Shown: one piece after another, positions 25,143 through 34,065 of the stretch
How the letters are laid out: the number at the start of each line of letters is the position of its first letter
Numbering within the stretch: the stretch's first letter is position 1
Assembly (NCBI GenBank): GCA_005884925.1
Contig: VAYU01000016.1
Coordinates: 1,163-49,912, forward strand
Source: Actinomycetota bacterium
Lineage (GTDB): Bacteria > Actinomycetota > UBA4738 > HRBIN12
Length of the DNA: 48,750 nt
Direction of reading: 5' to 3'
Made by a program: the position numbers and the translations under genes
Notes under the pieces: generated by a model
The model's input: the letters and a program-made list of their open reading frames with translations, nothing else
Database searches by the model: none
Told to the model about the DNA's origin: nothing

Positions 25143-25885
25143 GCCAACAGCTCCTGTCCGTTGATCACCAGACGGAACCGGGCCTCGACCGCTTCGGCCG
25201 CGAAGCGGCACATCTGCATGCGTCCGAGGAAGATCTCGAAGTACTCCATGACCTGGCTGATGGTGGTGTCGATCGTCAGCTCGAGGCTGACCGTGCGGGC
25301 GTCGGAGTCTACCCGCAGGAAGCTCTGTTCGACGGCGTAGTTCACGCGGTCGTGGATGTCTCGGTCGACGTTCACCGCTTTGCGTACGCGGCTGCGGTGC
25401 ACGTCGGATTTGTCCGCCAGGATCACGGCTGCGGAGATCGGTGAGACCGCCGTCCCCTCGGCCTCCTCGTGATTGGCGATCGCGGCGATGATCGGCATCA
25501 GATCGGCCCCCTGCACCCGGTCACGCAGGCTCTGGTAGACCAGGACCCCGCCGGTCTGCCCATGGGCGTCACGAGCGAGGGCGTTCCCCACGTCGTGCAG
25601 GTAACCGGCGACGCAGGCGAGCTGCGCCTCACGCTCGGTGAAGCCGAGCCGATGCAGGACCTGGTATCCGATCTTGCCGACGAGGTTGGCGTGCCGGAAG
25701 CCGTGCTCGGTGTACCCCATCGCATCCATCACGCGGTCCGCCGACGCGATGTACAACGAGAGCTCGGGATCGTTCTGGACATCCTCGAGGGTGATGCTCG
25801 CGACGTCCGGTGGGGCGGGCTCCGGGGCGGGGACCTCAGGAACGGGCGCGCCCTCGGGTGTTCCGATGGCGTCGGGCTCGCTCAC
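25139..25885 (-). CDS. HD-domain phosphohydrolase between yajC and secD
   Basis: A 248-residue protein with a Pro/Glu/Ala-rich first 30 residues and then an HD domain. His65 is in HGFRHANLVG, His97-Asp98 in GYLHDVGNAL, His139 in IANHEEAEG and Asp158 in ILADKSDVHRSRV. All metal-binding positions are intact, so it is probably an active phosphohydrolase. The C-terminal part (LELTIDTTISQVMEYFEIFLGRM) is unassigned. It overlaps yajC upstream by 4 nt and secD downstream by 4 nt (GTGA), so it is translationally locked into the Sec operon. The substrate is unknown; nucleotides or a signalling nucleotide are possible. Confidence 0.88.
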   Translation of the reverse strand: MSEPDAIGTPEGAPVPEVPAPEPAPPDVASITLEDVQNDPELSLYIASADRVMDAMGYTEHGFRHANLVGKIGYQVLHRLGFTEREAQLACVAGYLHDVGNALARDAHGQTGGVLVYQSLRDRVQGADLMPIIAAIANHEEAEGTAVSPISAAVILADKSDVHRSRVRKAVNVDRDIHDRVNYAVEQSFLRVDSDARTVSLELTIDTTISQVMEYFEIFLGRMQMCRFAAEAVEARFRLVINGQELLA

Positions 25886-26292
25886 GATCGGATCGGGCCC
25901 GCCGCGTTCTCATCGGGCCCATCGTCGGGGGGCGGGGCGACCTCCCCGGCGTCGTCATCGTCCTCGTCATCGACCTCGTCGTCATCGTCGATGTCGTCCT
26001 CGGTGAGCCGGCGTGCGATCCCAGCACGCAGCATCTTCACGCGCGTCCCCGCCGCGATCTCCACGGTGACGGTGCCCTCGTCCTCGTCCTCGTCGACGAT
26101 CGTGCCGAAGATCCCCGACGTCGTCAGGACCTCGTCACCGATCTCCGCCGCCTGCTGGAGGGCTTGCTGGGTCCGGACCCGCTTCTGCTGGTTGCGCATG
26201 AACACGAAGAGCAACCCGAGCGGGAGCGCGAAGATGAGAAGGGTGAAGAAGCTGCCTCCGCCCGAAGAGCCCTGCGCGAGGAGGGAGTGCAT
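25882..26292 (-). CDS. yajC: Preprotein translocase subunit YajC with acidic tail
   Basis: A 136-residue YajC. A single membrane helix (FFTLLIFALPLGLLFVFMRNQQKR) is followed by the conserved block EIGDEVLTTSGIFGTIVDEDE and VTVEIAAGTRVKMLRAGIARRL. The C-terminal 40 residues are strongly acidic (DDIDDDDEVDDEDDDD) and then Pro-rich, longer than the common ~110-residue form. YajC associates with SecDF. A Shine-Dalgarno-like AAGGA precedes the ATG. It opens the yajC-HD-secD-secF transcript, 87 nt downstream of ruvB. Confidence 0.93.
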   Translation of the reverse strand: MHSLLAQGSSGGGSFFTLLIFALPLGLLFVFMRNQQKRVRTQQALQQAAEIGDEVLTTSGIFGTIVDEDEDEGTVTVEIAAGTRVKMLRAGIARRLTEDDIDDDDEVDDEDDDDAGEVAPPPDDGPDENAAGPIRS

Positions 26293-26379
26293 GGGGTTCC
26301 TTTCACGTCCGGGATGGGTTCGACGTCGTCGCGGTGCGACGAGGACCGAGTCTACCTGCGGGGTCGGCCGCGCGGCGGG

Positions 26380-27435
26380 TCAGATGGGCAGGCGGCCGCG
26401 CGGCGCGCGGCCGACGTGCGCGTACGCCCGCTCGGTCGCGAGGCGACCGCGCGGCGTCCGCTGGATGAACCCGAGCTGGATCAGGTAGGGCTCCACGACG
26501 TCCTCGACCGTGTCCGGCTCTTCGCCGACGGCGGCCGCGAGCGTCGTCAGACCGATCGGTCCCCCCGAGAACTTCTCGATCAGGACGTCGAGGACGGCGT
26601 GATCCAGCCGGTCCAGACCGAGCTCGTCGACCTCGAACACCGCCAGGCCGGAGCGCGCGATGTCGCCGGTCACCCGCCCGTCGTGGCGGACCTCGGCCAC
26701 GTCGCGCACACGGCGCAGGAGACGGTTGGCGATCCGCGGGGTCCCACGGGATCGCCGCGCGATCTCGTGGGCCCCGTCCGCGTCGGCGCCCACCTGGAGG
26801 ATCCCCGCGCTCCGCAGCACGATCTGCTCCAGGTCGTCCACGTCGTAGTAGTCCAGGCGCGGGCTGAACCCGAACCGTTCGCGGAGCGGCAGCGTGATCC
26901 GGCCCGGGCGGGTGGTCGCGCCGATCAGGGTGAAGCGCGGCAGATCCAGTCGGATCGAGCGCGCAGTCGGGCCCTTGCCGAGCACCACGTCGAGGCTGAA
27001 GTCCTCGAGTGCGGGATACAGCACCTCCTCGACGGAACGCGGCATGCGGTGGACCTCATCGACGAAGAGCACGTCGCCCTCACCCAGGTTCGTGAGGATC
27101 GCCGCGAGATCGCTCGGGCGCTCGAGCGCCGGTCCCGAGGTCGGTTGGAACCCGGCCGACATCTCGTGGGCGACGATCTGGGCGAGCGTCGTCTTGCCGA
27201 GCCCCGGAGGACCGCTGAACAGGAGATGGTCGACGGGCTCCACGCGTTCCCGCGCCGCCTGGAGGAGGACCGCTAGCTGCTCCTTCACACGATCTTGCCC
27301 CACGAACTCCGCGAGCGAGCGCGGTCGCAGCGCGATGTCGAGCTCGTGGTCTTCCGGAGACAGGACGGCAGCCTCGGTCACGCGATCATCGGAGCGTTCG
27401 GGGTCCGGGCCCGTGAGATCCACCACCTCGCTCAT
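26380..27435 (-). CDS. ruvB: Holliday junction branch-migration ATPase RuvB
   Basis: A 351-residue AAA+ motor. The signature [19 protein letters not shown] is followed by Walker [16 protein letters not shown], Walker [21 protein letters not shown], sensor 1 [19 protein letters not shown] and the Arg finger region [18 protein letters not shown]. The C-terminal winged helix contains [16 protein letters not shown] and [14 protein letters not shown]. It partners RuvA to migrate Holliday junctions. Its ATG overlaps the ruvA stop by 4 nt. Confidence 0.98.
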   Translation of the reverse strand: MSEVVDLTGPDPERSDDRVTEAAVLSPEDHELDIALRPRSLAEFVGQDRVKEQLAVLLQAARERVEPVDHLLFSGPPGLGKTTLAQIVAHEMSAGFQPTSGPALERPSDLAAILTNLGEGDVLFVDEVHRMPRSVEEVLYPALEDFSLDVVLGKGPTARSIRLDLPRFTLIGATTRPGRITLPLRERFGFSPRLDYYDVDDLEQIVLRSAGILQVGADADGAHEIARRSRGTPRIANRLLRRVRDVAEVRHDGRVTGDIARSGLAVFEVDELGLDRLDHAVLDVLIEKFSGGPIGLTTLAAAVGEEPDTVEDVVEPYLIQLGFIQRTPRGRLATERAYAHVGRAPRGRLPI

Positions 27436-27998
27436 CGTCCCACCTGCTGGAGCGCCACGCGGAGGAGTTCCTCGACCGGCTTCCCGTCGACATCCATGCC
27501 ACGTAGCGCCTCGGAGGCCTCGACCGGCGTCAGACCGAGCTGCAGGAGGGCGTCCCGGACGTCTGCAAGCGGGCCTTCCGCGACGAGCTCGGACTCGCCA
27601 CCGAGCTCGTCTCGGAGATCGAGGACGACCCGCTGTGCGACCTTCCTCCCGACGCCGGGAACGACCGTGAGCGTCGCCGCGTCACCTGCCACGACGGCCC
27701 GGCGGATCGCGTCCGGTCGCAGGGCGGACAGGAAGCTGAGCGCCACCTTGGGTCCGACCCCGGTCACCCCGGTCAGTCGATCGAATAGCTCGCGCTCGTC
27801 GACCGAGGAGAAACCGTACAGCGTCATCGAGTCCTCGCGCACAACCATCCGCGTATGGATCCGCGCGACGCCGCCGACCGGTGGGAGGGCGGCGACGACC
27901 GCGGTCGGGACGGCGACGGCGTATCCGATGCCCCCGACCGAAAGGACCACCTGTGTCGCGGACTTCTCGACGACCTCGCCTTCGAGGAACGCGATCAT
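27432..27998 (-). CDS. ruvA: Holliday junction-binding protein RuvA
   Basis: A 188-residue protein starting [21 protein letters not shown] at 27998, where the ATG overlaps the ruvC stop (ATGA). Longer upstream frame is ruvC antisense. Domain I is an OB fold. Domain II has helix-hairpin-helix motifs [19 protein letters not shown] and [19 protein letters not shown]. Domain III ([20 protein letters not shown]) contacts RuvB. RuvA tetramers bind four-way junctions and load RuvB. Confidence 0.97.
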   Translation of the reverse strand: MIAFLEGEVVEKSATQVVLSVGGIGYAVAVPTAVVAALPPVGGVARIHTRMVVREDSMTLYGFSSVDERELFDRLTGVTGVGPKVALSFLSALRPDAIRRAVVAGDAATLTVVPGVGRKVAQRVVLDLRDELGGESELVAEGPLADVRDALLQLGLTPVEASEALRGMDVDGKPVEELLRVALQQVGR

Positions 27999-28528
27999 CG
28001 CGTCACCGCCCGCGACCGGATGGGGCCCGGAACGCGTGAGGCCGCCCGCATCCGCGAGCCCATCAGGTGCGTGAGCGCGATCGCCACGGCATCGACGGCG
28101 TCGGCTTGGACCGGGCAGTCCCGGAGCCCGTGGATCCGCACGAGTGCATCGCGGACCTGGTGCTTGTCGGCATCGCCGGCGCCCGTGATCGCGATCTTCA
28201 CCTCGTTCGGTCCGTACTCTTCGACCAGCAGGCCCGCACGGTCCGCGACGACCATGACGGCACCCGTCGCCCGCGCTACCTGGAGGGCGCTCACCTGGTT
28301 GCGGTTCCACGCGAGACGTTCGATCGCGACCGCGTCCGGGCCGTGCAACCCGATCGCCGCGTCGACCTCATCGGCGAGCCGGCGGAGCCGCGTGGCTCCG
28401 GCGAGATCGGGCGGCGTCCGGACGGTCGTCGCCCATACCAGGGAGACCTTCCGATCGGCGCGAGCGACCACCGCGAGCCCCACGTTCGCGACCCCCGGAT
28501 CGATGCCGAGCACACAAGAATCGAACAT
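27995..28528 (-). CDS. ruvC: Holliday junction resolvase RuvC
   Basis: A 177-residue RNase H-fold endonuclease. I place the start at 28528 (MFDSCVLGIDPG), where homology begins; an upstream start at 28567 would add 13 residues not typical of the family. Catalytic acidic residues are visible as Asp in LGIDPGVANVG, Glu in VAIERLAW, and two Asp in QADAVDAVAIAL. The basic block YGPNEVKIAITGAGDADKHQV is normal. It is first in ruvC-ruvA-ruvB, with 4-nt overlaps throughout. Confidence 0.96.
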   Translation of the reverse strand: MFDSCVLGIDPGVANVGLAVVARADRKVSLVWATTVRTPPDLAGATRLRRLADEVDAAIGLHGPDAVAIERLAWNRNQVSALQVARATGAVMVVADRAGLLVEEYGPNEVKIAITGAGDADKHQVRDALVRIHGLRDCPVQADAVDAVAIALTHLMGSRMRAASRVPGPIRSRAVTR

Positions 28529-28604
28529 CTGTTCGCGCAGTCTAGGGTCCGGACCTGCCCCGAGCAACGACCGGGCGGGCGGGGGTGGATCGCGGTCCAG
28601 GGCT

Positions 28605-28622
28605 GGCGGCCGACCGGCCGCC
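28605..28622 (-). terminator. GC-rich hairpin after the lipoprotein gene
   Basis: GGCGGCC pairs with GGCCGCC (7 bp, 4-nt loop) 12 bp past the stop of the propeller lipoprotein and before ruvC. There is no T tract, so it is at best a weak terminator or an mRNA 3' end structure. Confidence 0.35.
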
Positions 28623-28633
28623 GAGCGGGCTCA

Positions 28634-29791
28634 TCACCCCAGGCCGCCGAGCGGCGGTTGCCCCGCCGCCGAGTTCGGTGCGGGCACGGTGTCCGGCGCG
28701 TTGCGGAGCACGGTACGCGGGGAGGCCAGTTCGGCGCCGGTGAGGAGCGCGACCGGCTGACCGCCGCCGGCGTCCACCGAGTACAACTCCGTGGGGCTTG
28801 CGCATCCGCCGGCTTCCACGAGCAGGTGCGTCCGATCGAGCCACCCGAGCGCCGCCGTCGGCCGATCCTCGAACGGCATGGCCGGCGTCGCCGACCCGCC
28901 TTCGATGATCAACGCCTGCCGGTCGTCGCACACGGTGCCCGTGTCCACCGACTTGAGCGAGCCCGCCGGCGCGAGTTGGAGATCCCGGGCGAAGGTGCCG
29001 TCGCTCCCTCGCCAGACGTCCGTGAAGCTCGAGCGATGGCCCAGATCCATCCAGTGGAGCATCGGATACCCTCCGCCGTGCTGGGCGACCCACCACAGTC
29101 GCTGGCCGTCGGGACTGAAGGCGATCGACGTGAACCGCGTGCCGCCCCGACCGAACACGAGCCGGGTGGCATCGGTCCCCTCGTTCGTCGAGAACCAGAT
29201 CGCCTGCATCCCGTCCTTTTCCACCACGAACGCCAGTGCCAATCCACTCGGGTGGTACGCCACGTGGAGATAGGTGCCGGACGGGAGCGCGGTCAGCCGT
29301 TCGACCCGGCCGTCGTCCATGAAACGCTTCTCGGGCTCCCCCGCCGCGCCGGCGAACACGACAGCGAGCCCGATGGGATGCCCCCAATCGAACGTCGTGG
29401 GTTCGGCGGCGATCCCCGGCAGATCGGGCGCATCCGCGTTCAGTCCGTGAACGCGGAACCCGCCGAGGAGGACCCGATCGCCCAGGGGGCCCCAGGCGAA
29501 CGGACCGGGGTCCCGTACTCGGAACAGACAGCTGAGCGTGTCCCTCACCGGATCGAGCGCCCACGCGCGTCCTGCGGACACGAAGGCAACGGTCTGCGAA
29601 GCGAGCGACGGACCGGGACAGCCGCTCGGGAGCGGGGTCCCGTCGGCGAGGATCGCCGCGACGGGCGCGGGTGTCCCACCGGACGTTGCGGGGGAGGTGG
29701 CGGGCGGCGCCGTGGGCGGAGCGCTCGGTGACCCCTGGGTGCACGCGCCCACCAGGAAGGACACCGCGAGGAGCCAACGGAACGTTCGCAT
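28634..29791 (-). CDS. Lipoprotein with WD40/PD40-like beta-propeller repeats
   Basis: A 385-residue secreted protein. The N-terminus MRTFRWLLAVSFLVGAC is a lipoprotein signal with lipobox VGAC, followed by a Ser/Thr/Pro/Ala linker. The body holds propeller-like blades, for example FTSIAFSPDGQRLWWVAQHG, YLHVAYHPSGLALAFVVEK and RDPGPFAWGPLGDRVLLGG. These resemble TolB/PD40 blades. Conserved Cys pairs occur (SGCPG, LSCLFRV, GTVCDDR, GGCASPTE). It should be anchored outside the cytoplasmic membrane. The function is unknown; ligand sensing or scaffolding is a guess. It sits between yebC and ruvC, where most Actinomycetota have nothing. Confidence 0.8.
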   Translation of the reverse strand: MRTFRWLLAVSFLVGACTQGSPSAPPTAPPATSPATSGGTPAPVAAILADGTPLPSGCPGPSLASQTVAFVSAGRAWALDPVRDTLSCLFRVRDPGPFAWGPLGDRVLLGGFRVHGLNADAPDLPGIAAEPTTFDWGHPIGLAVVFAGAAGEPEKRFMDDGRVERLTALPSGTYLHVAYHPSGLALAFVVEKDGMQAIWFSTNEGTDATRLVFGRGGTRFTSIAFSPDGQRLWWVAQHGGGYPMLHWMDLGHRSSFTDVWRGSDGTFARDLQLAPAGSLKSVDTGTVCDDRQALIIEGGSATPAMPFEDRPTAALGWLDRTHLLVEAGGCASPTELYSVDAGGGQPVALLTGAELASPRTVLRNAPDTVPAPNSAAGQPPLGGLG

Positions 29792-29854
29792 GCCGATGCT
29801 CGACGGTACACCGCTCGTGGGCCTCTTGCGAGGGGCGGTCGGCCGGGAGCGCCC

Positions 29855-30604
29855 CTAGAGGGACGCCATGACCTCTTCCGGGATGTCGAAGTTGGCGTAG
29901 ACGTTCTGAACGTCGTCGAGCTCCTCCAACGCGTCGATAAGCTGCAGCACGTGGCGAGCCTCACCGCCGTCGACGGGGATCGAGGTGGTGGGGACCATCG
30001 AGATCTCGGCGGACGACGCCGGGACCCCCGCCCCACGCAAGGCGGCCTCCACCGCCTTGAAGTCCTGAGGATCCGTGACGATGTCCCACGACGACTCGGA
30101 GTCGGCCAGGTCCTCGGCCCCCCCTTGCAACGCAAGGTCGAGCAATACTTCCTCATCCGGCGCGACCGCCTTGTCAACCACGATCAGGCCCTTGCGTTGG
30201 AACATCCACAGGGTCGACCCGCTCTCCCCCAGGTTCCCCCCGTTCCGGGTGAACGCGTGACGCACCTCCTGCGCGGTCCGGTTGCGGTTGTCCGTCAAGG
30301 CTTCGACGACGAGCGCGATCCCACCGGGCGCGTACCCCTCGTAGGTGATCTCCTCGTACCTGGCTCCGCCCTCGAGCTCACCGGTCCCGCGCTTGATCGC
30401 CCGGTCGATGTTCTCGCTCGGAACGGAGAAGCTTCGGGCCTTCTCGACGGCCGACGCGAGCGTCATGTTCCCCTCGATGCTCCCGCCGCCTTCCCTCGCC
30501 GCGACCTCCACCGCACGGAGCAGCTTCGCGAACATGTTTGAGCGCTTGGCGTCCGCCGCCCCCTTCTTGCGCTTGATCGTCGCCCACTTCGAATGGCCGG
30601 ACAC
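29855..30604 (-). CDS. yebC: YebC/PmpR-family regulator or translation factor
   Basis: A 249-residue protein with the invariant start SGHSKWATIKRKKGAADAKR. Other hallmarks are AREGGGSIEGNMTLASAVEKA, the NRNRTAQEVRHAFTRNGGNLGESGSTLWMF block and the C-terminal NVYANFDIPEEVM. Members act as DNA-binding regulators or, in recent work, help ribosomes at proline stretches. Length and order (pdxT-yebC-ruvC) are typical. It follows pdxT by 3 nt. Confidence 0.96.
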   Translation of the reverse strand: MSGHSKWATIKRKKGAADAKRSNMFAKLLRAVEVAAREGGGSIEGNMTLASAVEKARSFSVPSENIDRAIKRGTGELEGGARYEEITYEGYAPGGIALVVEALTDNRNRTAQEVRHAFTRNGGNLGESGSTLWMFQRKGLIVVDKAVAPDEEVLLDLALQGGAEDLADSESSWDIVTDPQDFKAVEAALRGAGVPASSAEISMVPTTSIPVDGGEARHVLQLIDALEELDDVQNVYANFDIPEEVMASL

Positions 30605-30607
30605 GGA

Positions 30608-31165
30608 TCACGCCTTCCGCAGGAGGTACTCGTGGAGCCCGGTCTCGCGCACGAGCTCGGGGTGGAACGACGTCGCGAGGAGGTTCCCCTGCTCCAGGAC
30701 GACGGGCCGACCCTCGAACTCGGCCAGCACGGCGACCCCATCTCCGATCCGCTCGATCCACGGCGCTCGGATGAACACACCGCGGACGCGATGCTCGATC
30801 CCGCGCACGTCGAGGTCCGCCTCGAACGAGTCCACCTGCCGCCCATAGGCGTTCCGGCGCACGGAGATGTCCATCAGCCCGAACAGCGCTTCGCCACCCT
30901 CGACCTCGCGCGCGAGGACGATCATCCCCGCGCACGTGCCGAGGATCGGCATCCCCGCTCTCGCTCGCTCCCGGATCGGGTCGACCAAGCCGTACGCCCG
31001 GGCGAGCTTGCCGATCGTGGTGGATTCTCCGCCGGGGATCGCCAGGCAGTCGACGCCGTCGAGGTCCGCCGGCAGGCGGACCTCGACGGGCGTGGCGCCG
31101 GCTTCCGCGAACACGTGAGCGTGTTCGCGGAAATCACCCTGGAGCGCCAGGACCCCCGCTTTCAT
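30608..31165 (-). CDS. pdxT: Pyridoxal 5'-phosphate synthase glutaminase subunit PdxT
   Basis: A 185-residue class I glutamine amidotransferase. It begins KAGVLALQGDFREHAHVF. The oxyanion strand is CLAIPGGESTTIGKLA, the nucleophile Cys is in LGTCAGMIVLA, and the His-Glu pair is in ATSFHPELV. It supplies ammonia to PdxS for direct PLP synthesis from ribose 5-phosphate and glyceraldehyde 3-phosphate. It lies 15 nt downstream of pdxS. Confidence 0.97.
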   Translation of the reverse strand: MKAGVLALQGDFREHAHVFAEAGATPVEVRLPADLDGVDCLAIPGGESTTIGKLARAYGLVDPIRERARAGMPILGTCAGMIVLAREVEGGEALFGLMDISVRRNAYGRQVDSFEADLDVRGIEHRVRGVFIRAPWIERIGDGVAVLAEFEGRPVVLEQGNLLATSFHPELVRETGLHEYLLRKA

Positions 31166-31180
31166 CGAGGAGCTCCGCGA

Positions 31181-32062
31181 CTACCAGCCGCGGTCTTGCA
31201 ACCGCGTCTGGAGCGTCTCGATCTCGAGCCCATGCATCGGCTCGCCCAGGCCATGGGAGACCTTCGCCAGCACATCGGGATCCTGGAAGTGGGTCGTCGC
31301 CTCGACGATCGCGCGCGCCATGGTCGCGGGTTCCTCGGACTTGAAGATGCCGGAGCCGACGAAGACGCCGTCGACGCCGAGCTGCATCATCAGGGCGGCG
31401 TCCGCCGGTGTCGCGATCCCGCCGGCCGAGAAGTTCACGACGGGCAGCCGCCCCGTCTCGGCGACCATCCGGACCAACTCGACCGGAGCGCCCAGCTCCT
31501 TCGCCTTCGTGACGTGCTGCTCCGGACGAAGCTGGGTGCACTCCGCGATCTGGCTGAGCAGCGCTCGCTCGTGTCGCACGGCCTCGACCACGTTGCCGGT
31601 CCCGGCCTCGCCCTTCGTGCGGATCATCGCGGCGCCCTCGGCGATCCTGCGCAGCGCCTCGCCGAGGTTCCGGCAGCCGCACACGAACGGGACCGTGAAC
31701 GCCCACTTGTCGATGTGGTACTCCTCGTCGGCCGGCGTCAGCACCTCGGATTCGTCGATGTAATCGACGCCGAGGGCTTGGAGGACCTGTGCCTCGACGA
31801 AGTGCCCGATCCGAGCCTTCGCCATCACGGGCACCGACACGGCGGCCTTGATCTCCTCGATCTTCGTGGGGTCCGCCATGCGGGCGACCCCGCCTTCCTT
31901 CCGGATGTCGGCGGGGACGCGCTCGAGAGCCATCACGGCGCACGCGCCGGCGTCCTCAGCGATCTTCGCCTGCTCCGCCGTGGTGACGTCCATGATGACG
32001 CCGCCCTTGAGCATCTCCGCCAGCCCGGACTTCACGGTGAACGTGCCGGTCTCGCGCTGCAC
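31181..32062 (-). CDS. pdxS: Pyridoxal 5'-phosphate synthase lyase subunit PdxS
   Basis: A 293-residue TIM-barrel enzyme. The start is GTG at 32062, preceded by GAGGAGG at 7 nt; residues upstream in frame are not family-like. Landmarks are [24 protein letters not shown], the catalytic Lys regions [16 protein letters not shown] and [18 protein letters not shown], and [21 protein letters not shown]. It assembles a 12-mer with PdxT. A 180-bp gap separates it from the divergent plus-strand gene and probably holds both promoters. Confidence 0.97.
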   Translation of the reverse strand: MQRETGTFTVKSGLAEMLKGGVIMDVTTAEQAKIAEDAGACAVMALERVPADIRKEGGVARMADPTKIEEIKAAVSVPVMAKARIGHFVEAQVLQALGVDYIDESEVLTPADEEYHIDKWAFTVPFVCGCRNLGEALRRIAEGAAMIRTKGEAGTGNVVEAVRHERALLSQIAECTQLRPEQHVTKAKELGAPVELVRMVAETGRLPVVNFSAGGIATPADAALMMQLGVDGVFVGSGIFKSEEPATMARAIVEATTHFQDPDVLAKVSHGLGEPMHGLEIETLQTRLQDRGW

Positions 32063-32242
32063 GGGATCGCCTCCTCGTCGATGGACCCCGACCAGTGTAG
32101 CCGAGGCCCGAACCGCCGGATCGGGGACGAACCACGACGATCGGACCACGCGAACTACGACGGACGTCTCAGTTCCGGCGGTGTCGCGTGAGGTACCGTC
32201 GCTCCGGGGAACGACTCATCCGTGCCGGGAGGGCCGTCGATC

Positions 32243-33148
32243 ATGCACCCGACAAGTTCGCCGTATCGCGCTGTCACCGTTGGCTCTGTGCTCTTCGTGG
32301 CCGTGCTCTGGCTCGCTGCCCCGGTGAACGCAGCCACCTCGAGTCCCAGTCTCCAACTGGTCCGCACGATCCGTACGTCGCCGTTCGTGAACTCGACGAT
32401 CTCGATGAAGGACGCCGAGGGCAGCGCCTACGTGCCGCAGGACAACTCGATCTGGCTCGCCGATGACAACGGCCGGGCGATCTACGAGGTCGATCCGACC
32501 AACGGCAACCTCAAGAGGATGATCGGAACCGCGACCTTCCAGGCGACGCCCAGGTTCGGAGGCGGCCAGGTCGCAGGTTCCACCCGCGACCAGGACATCG
32601 AGAGCATGGCCTACGACGCCGGGAGGGACGCCCTGTACGCGTTCTCCGGGATCTGCTGCAGCGGCTCGTCTCAGCCGACGGCGTTCCGGATGCTCCGCGA
32701 CGCGAAGGGCGTGTTCCAGGTCGAGTCGTATCAGCCGCTTCCGACCGGGAGCGACTTCACGGCATCGGGGTGGAACCCCGCGGATGGCAAGCTCTACGTC
32801 GGGGTTCACAAGGACTTCCGGAGCTACGACTACGCGACGAACTCGCCGGGGCCGACCTTCCAGGTGCCGACCCTGCGCGCGATCCTGGGGATGAGCTTCT
32901 CGTCCAACGGCCAGCAGCTGTACGTCGCACATCACGACAGCTCCGGGAATGCCCAGTTCTCCGTCGTCGACTGGGGGACGAAGACGCTGGTCCCGGGCTG
33001 GACGTTCACCCTGACCTCGTTCGGTATCCGGGATAGCCGAGCCGTGGAGATGATCAACGGCCAGTTCTACATCCTCGATGGATACGACGGCCGGGCCAAG
33101 GGCGATCCGCTGCGTCACGCGCTGTACGTCTTCAACGTGCAGGCTTAG
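32243..33148 (+). CDS. Secreted beta-propeller-like protein of unknown function
   Basis: A 301-residue protein, the only plus-strand gene in the first 37 kb. I chose the ATG at 32243 because GGAGGG lies about 9 nt upstream; a GTG at 32222 would add seven residues. A signal peptide (VGSVLFVAVLWLAAPVNAA) ends at a likely Ala-x-Ala site. The mature part has blade-like stretches such as NSIWLADDNGRAIYEVDPTN, ESMAYDAGRDALYAFSG, GMSFSSNGQQLYVAHHDS and GQFYILDGYDG. A GICCSG pair could be redox or structural. It resembles SdiA-regulated or NHL-type propellers in outline only. It interrupts the core pdxS-to-pimA interval. Confidence 0.78.
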   Translation: MHPTSSPYRAVTVGSVLFVAVLWLAAPVNAATSSPSLQLVRTIRTSPFVNSTISMKDAEGSAYVPQDNSIWLADDNGRAIYEVDPTNGNLKRMIGTATFQATPRFGGGQVAGSTRDQDIESMAYDAGRDALYAFSGICCSGSSQPTAFRMLRDAKGVFQVESYQPLPTGSDFTASGWNPADGKLYVGVHKDFRSYDYATNSPGPTFQVPTLRAILGMSFSSNGQQLYVAHHDSSGNAQFSVVDWGTKTLVPGWTFTLTSFGIRDSRAVEMINGQFYILDGYDGRAKGDPLRHALYVFNVQA

Positions 33149-33150
33149 CT

Positions 33151-34065
33151 TCACATCTCCTTGAGACGCTGGATCCGCTCTTCGATCGGCGGGTGCGTCG
33201 AGAAGAGCTTCTCCATCGTGCTGGTCTCCTGGCCGGGAACGCGCGATGGCTGCTCGAGCCAGAGATGCGCGGTGGCGTTGTTCGCCGACCGCATCGCGTG
33301 CGGCGCGTCGCGGATCTTCTCGAGGGCGCTGATCAACCCCGGTGGGTACCGCGTCAACAGCACCCCCTGCGCATCGGCGAGGTACTCACGGTTCCGGGAC
33401 ACCGACAGCTTGATCAGCTGTCCGGCGAGCGGCGCCAGGATCAACAGCACGATGCCGACCGCGAACAGGACCAGCGTGATGATGCCGCCCCCGTCGCCGC
33501 CGTCACGGCGCCCGCCCATCCGTCCGCCGCTCCAGAACCACGACCGCATGAAGAACTCGGACATCAGCACGGCCGCGCCGACCACGGTCGCGACCACCGT
33601 CCCAACGAGGATGTCGCGATCGAGCACGTGGGACATCTCGTGGCCGATCACGCCCTCCAGCTCGACGCGGTTCATGATATCGATGAGCCCCTGCGTCACC
33701 GCGATCGAGGAATGCTGCGGGTCCCGGCCCGTCGCGAACGCGTTCGGCGCCTGCTCGGGCACCACGTAGACGCGCGGCTTGGGGACCCCCGCGGCGATCG
33801 CGATCCCCTCCACGATGTTGTGCAACCTCGGTTCCTGCTCGGCGGTCACCTCGCGCGCACCGGTGGATGCCAGCACGATCCGATCGCCGGCGAAGTAGGA
33901 CCCGAGCGACAGGACCACCGCGAGGACGGTCGCGATCACGACTCCCGCCACGCCGCCGCGGAAGAAGAGGAACCCGATCGCGTAGCCGATCAATGCGGTG
34001 AACGCGATCGCGACGACGAACAGCAGCACCGTCTTGCGCTTGTTCGCCGCGATCTGCTCGTGCAC
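33151..34065 (-). CDS. htpX: Membrane metalloprotease HtpX (M48)
   Basis: A 304-residue zinc protease. It starts at GTG 34065, sharing one base with the lemA stop (TAGTG); the extended upstream frame is rejected. Two N-terminal membrane segments precede a catalytic region with PRVYVVPEQAPNAFATG, the zinc motif GVIGHEMSHVLDRD and the third ligand Glu in NREYLADAQGV. Two further hydrophobic segments flank a Gly/Arg loop (GGRMGGRRDGGDGGG). The C-terminal block FSTHPPIEERIQRL is typical. HtpX degrades damaged membrane proteins. LemA-HtpX pairing is common. Confidence 0.95.
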   Translation of the reverse strand: MHEQIAANKRKTVLLFVVAIAFTALIGYAIGFLFFRGGVAGVVIATVLAVVLSLGSYFAGDRIVLASTGAREVTAEQEPRLHNIVEGIAIAAGVPKPRVYVVPEQAPNAFATGRDPQHSSIAVTQGLIDIMNRVELEGVIGHEMSHVLDRDILVGTVVATVVGAAVLMSEFFMRSWFWSGGRMGGRRDGGDGGGIITLVLFAVGIVLLILAPLAGQLIKLSVSRNREYLADAQGVLLTRYPPGLISALEKIRDAPHAMRSANNATAHLWLEQPSRVPGQETSTMEKLFSTHPPIEERIQRLKEM

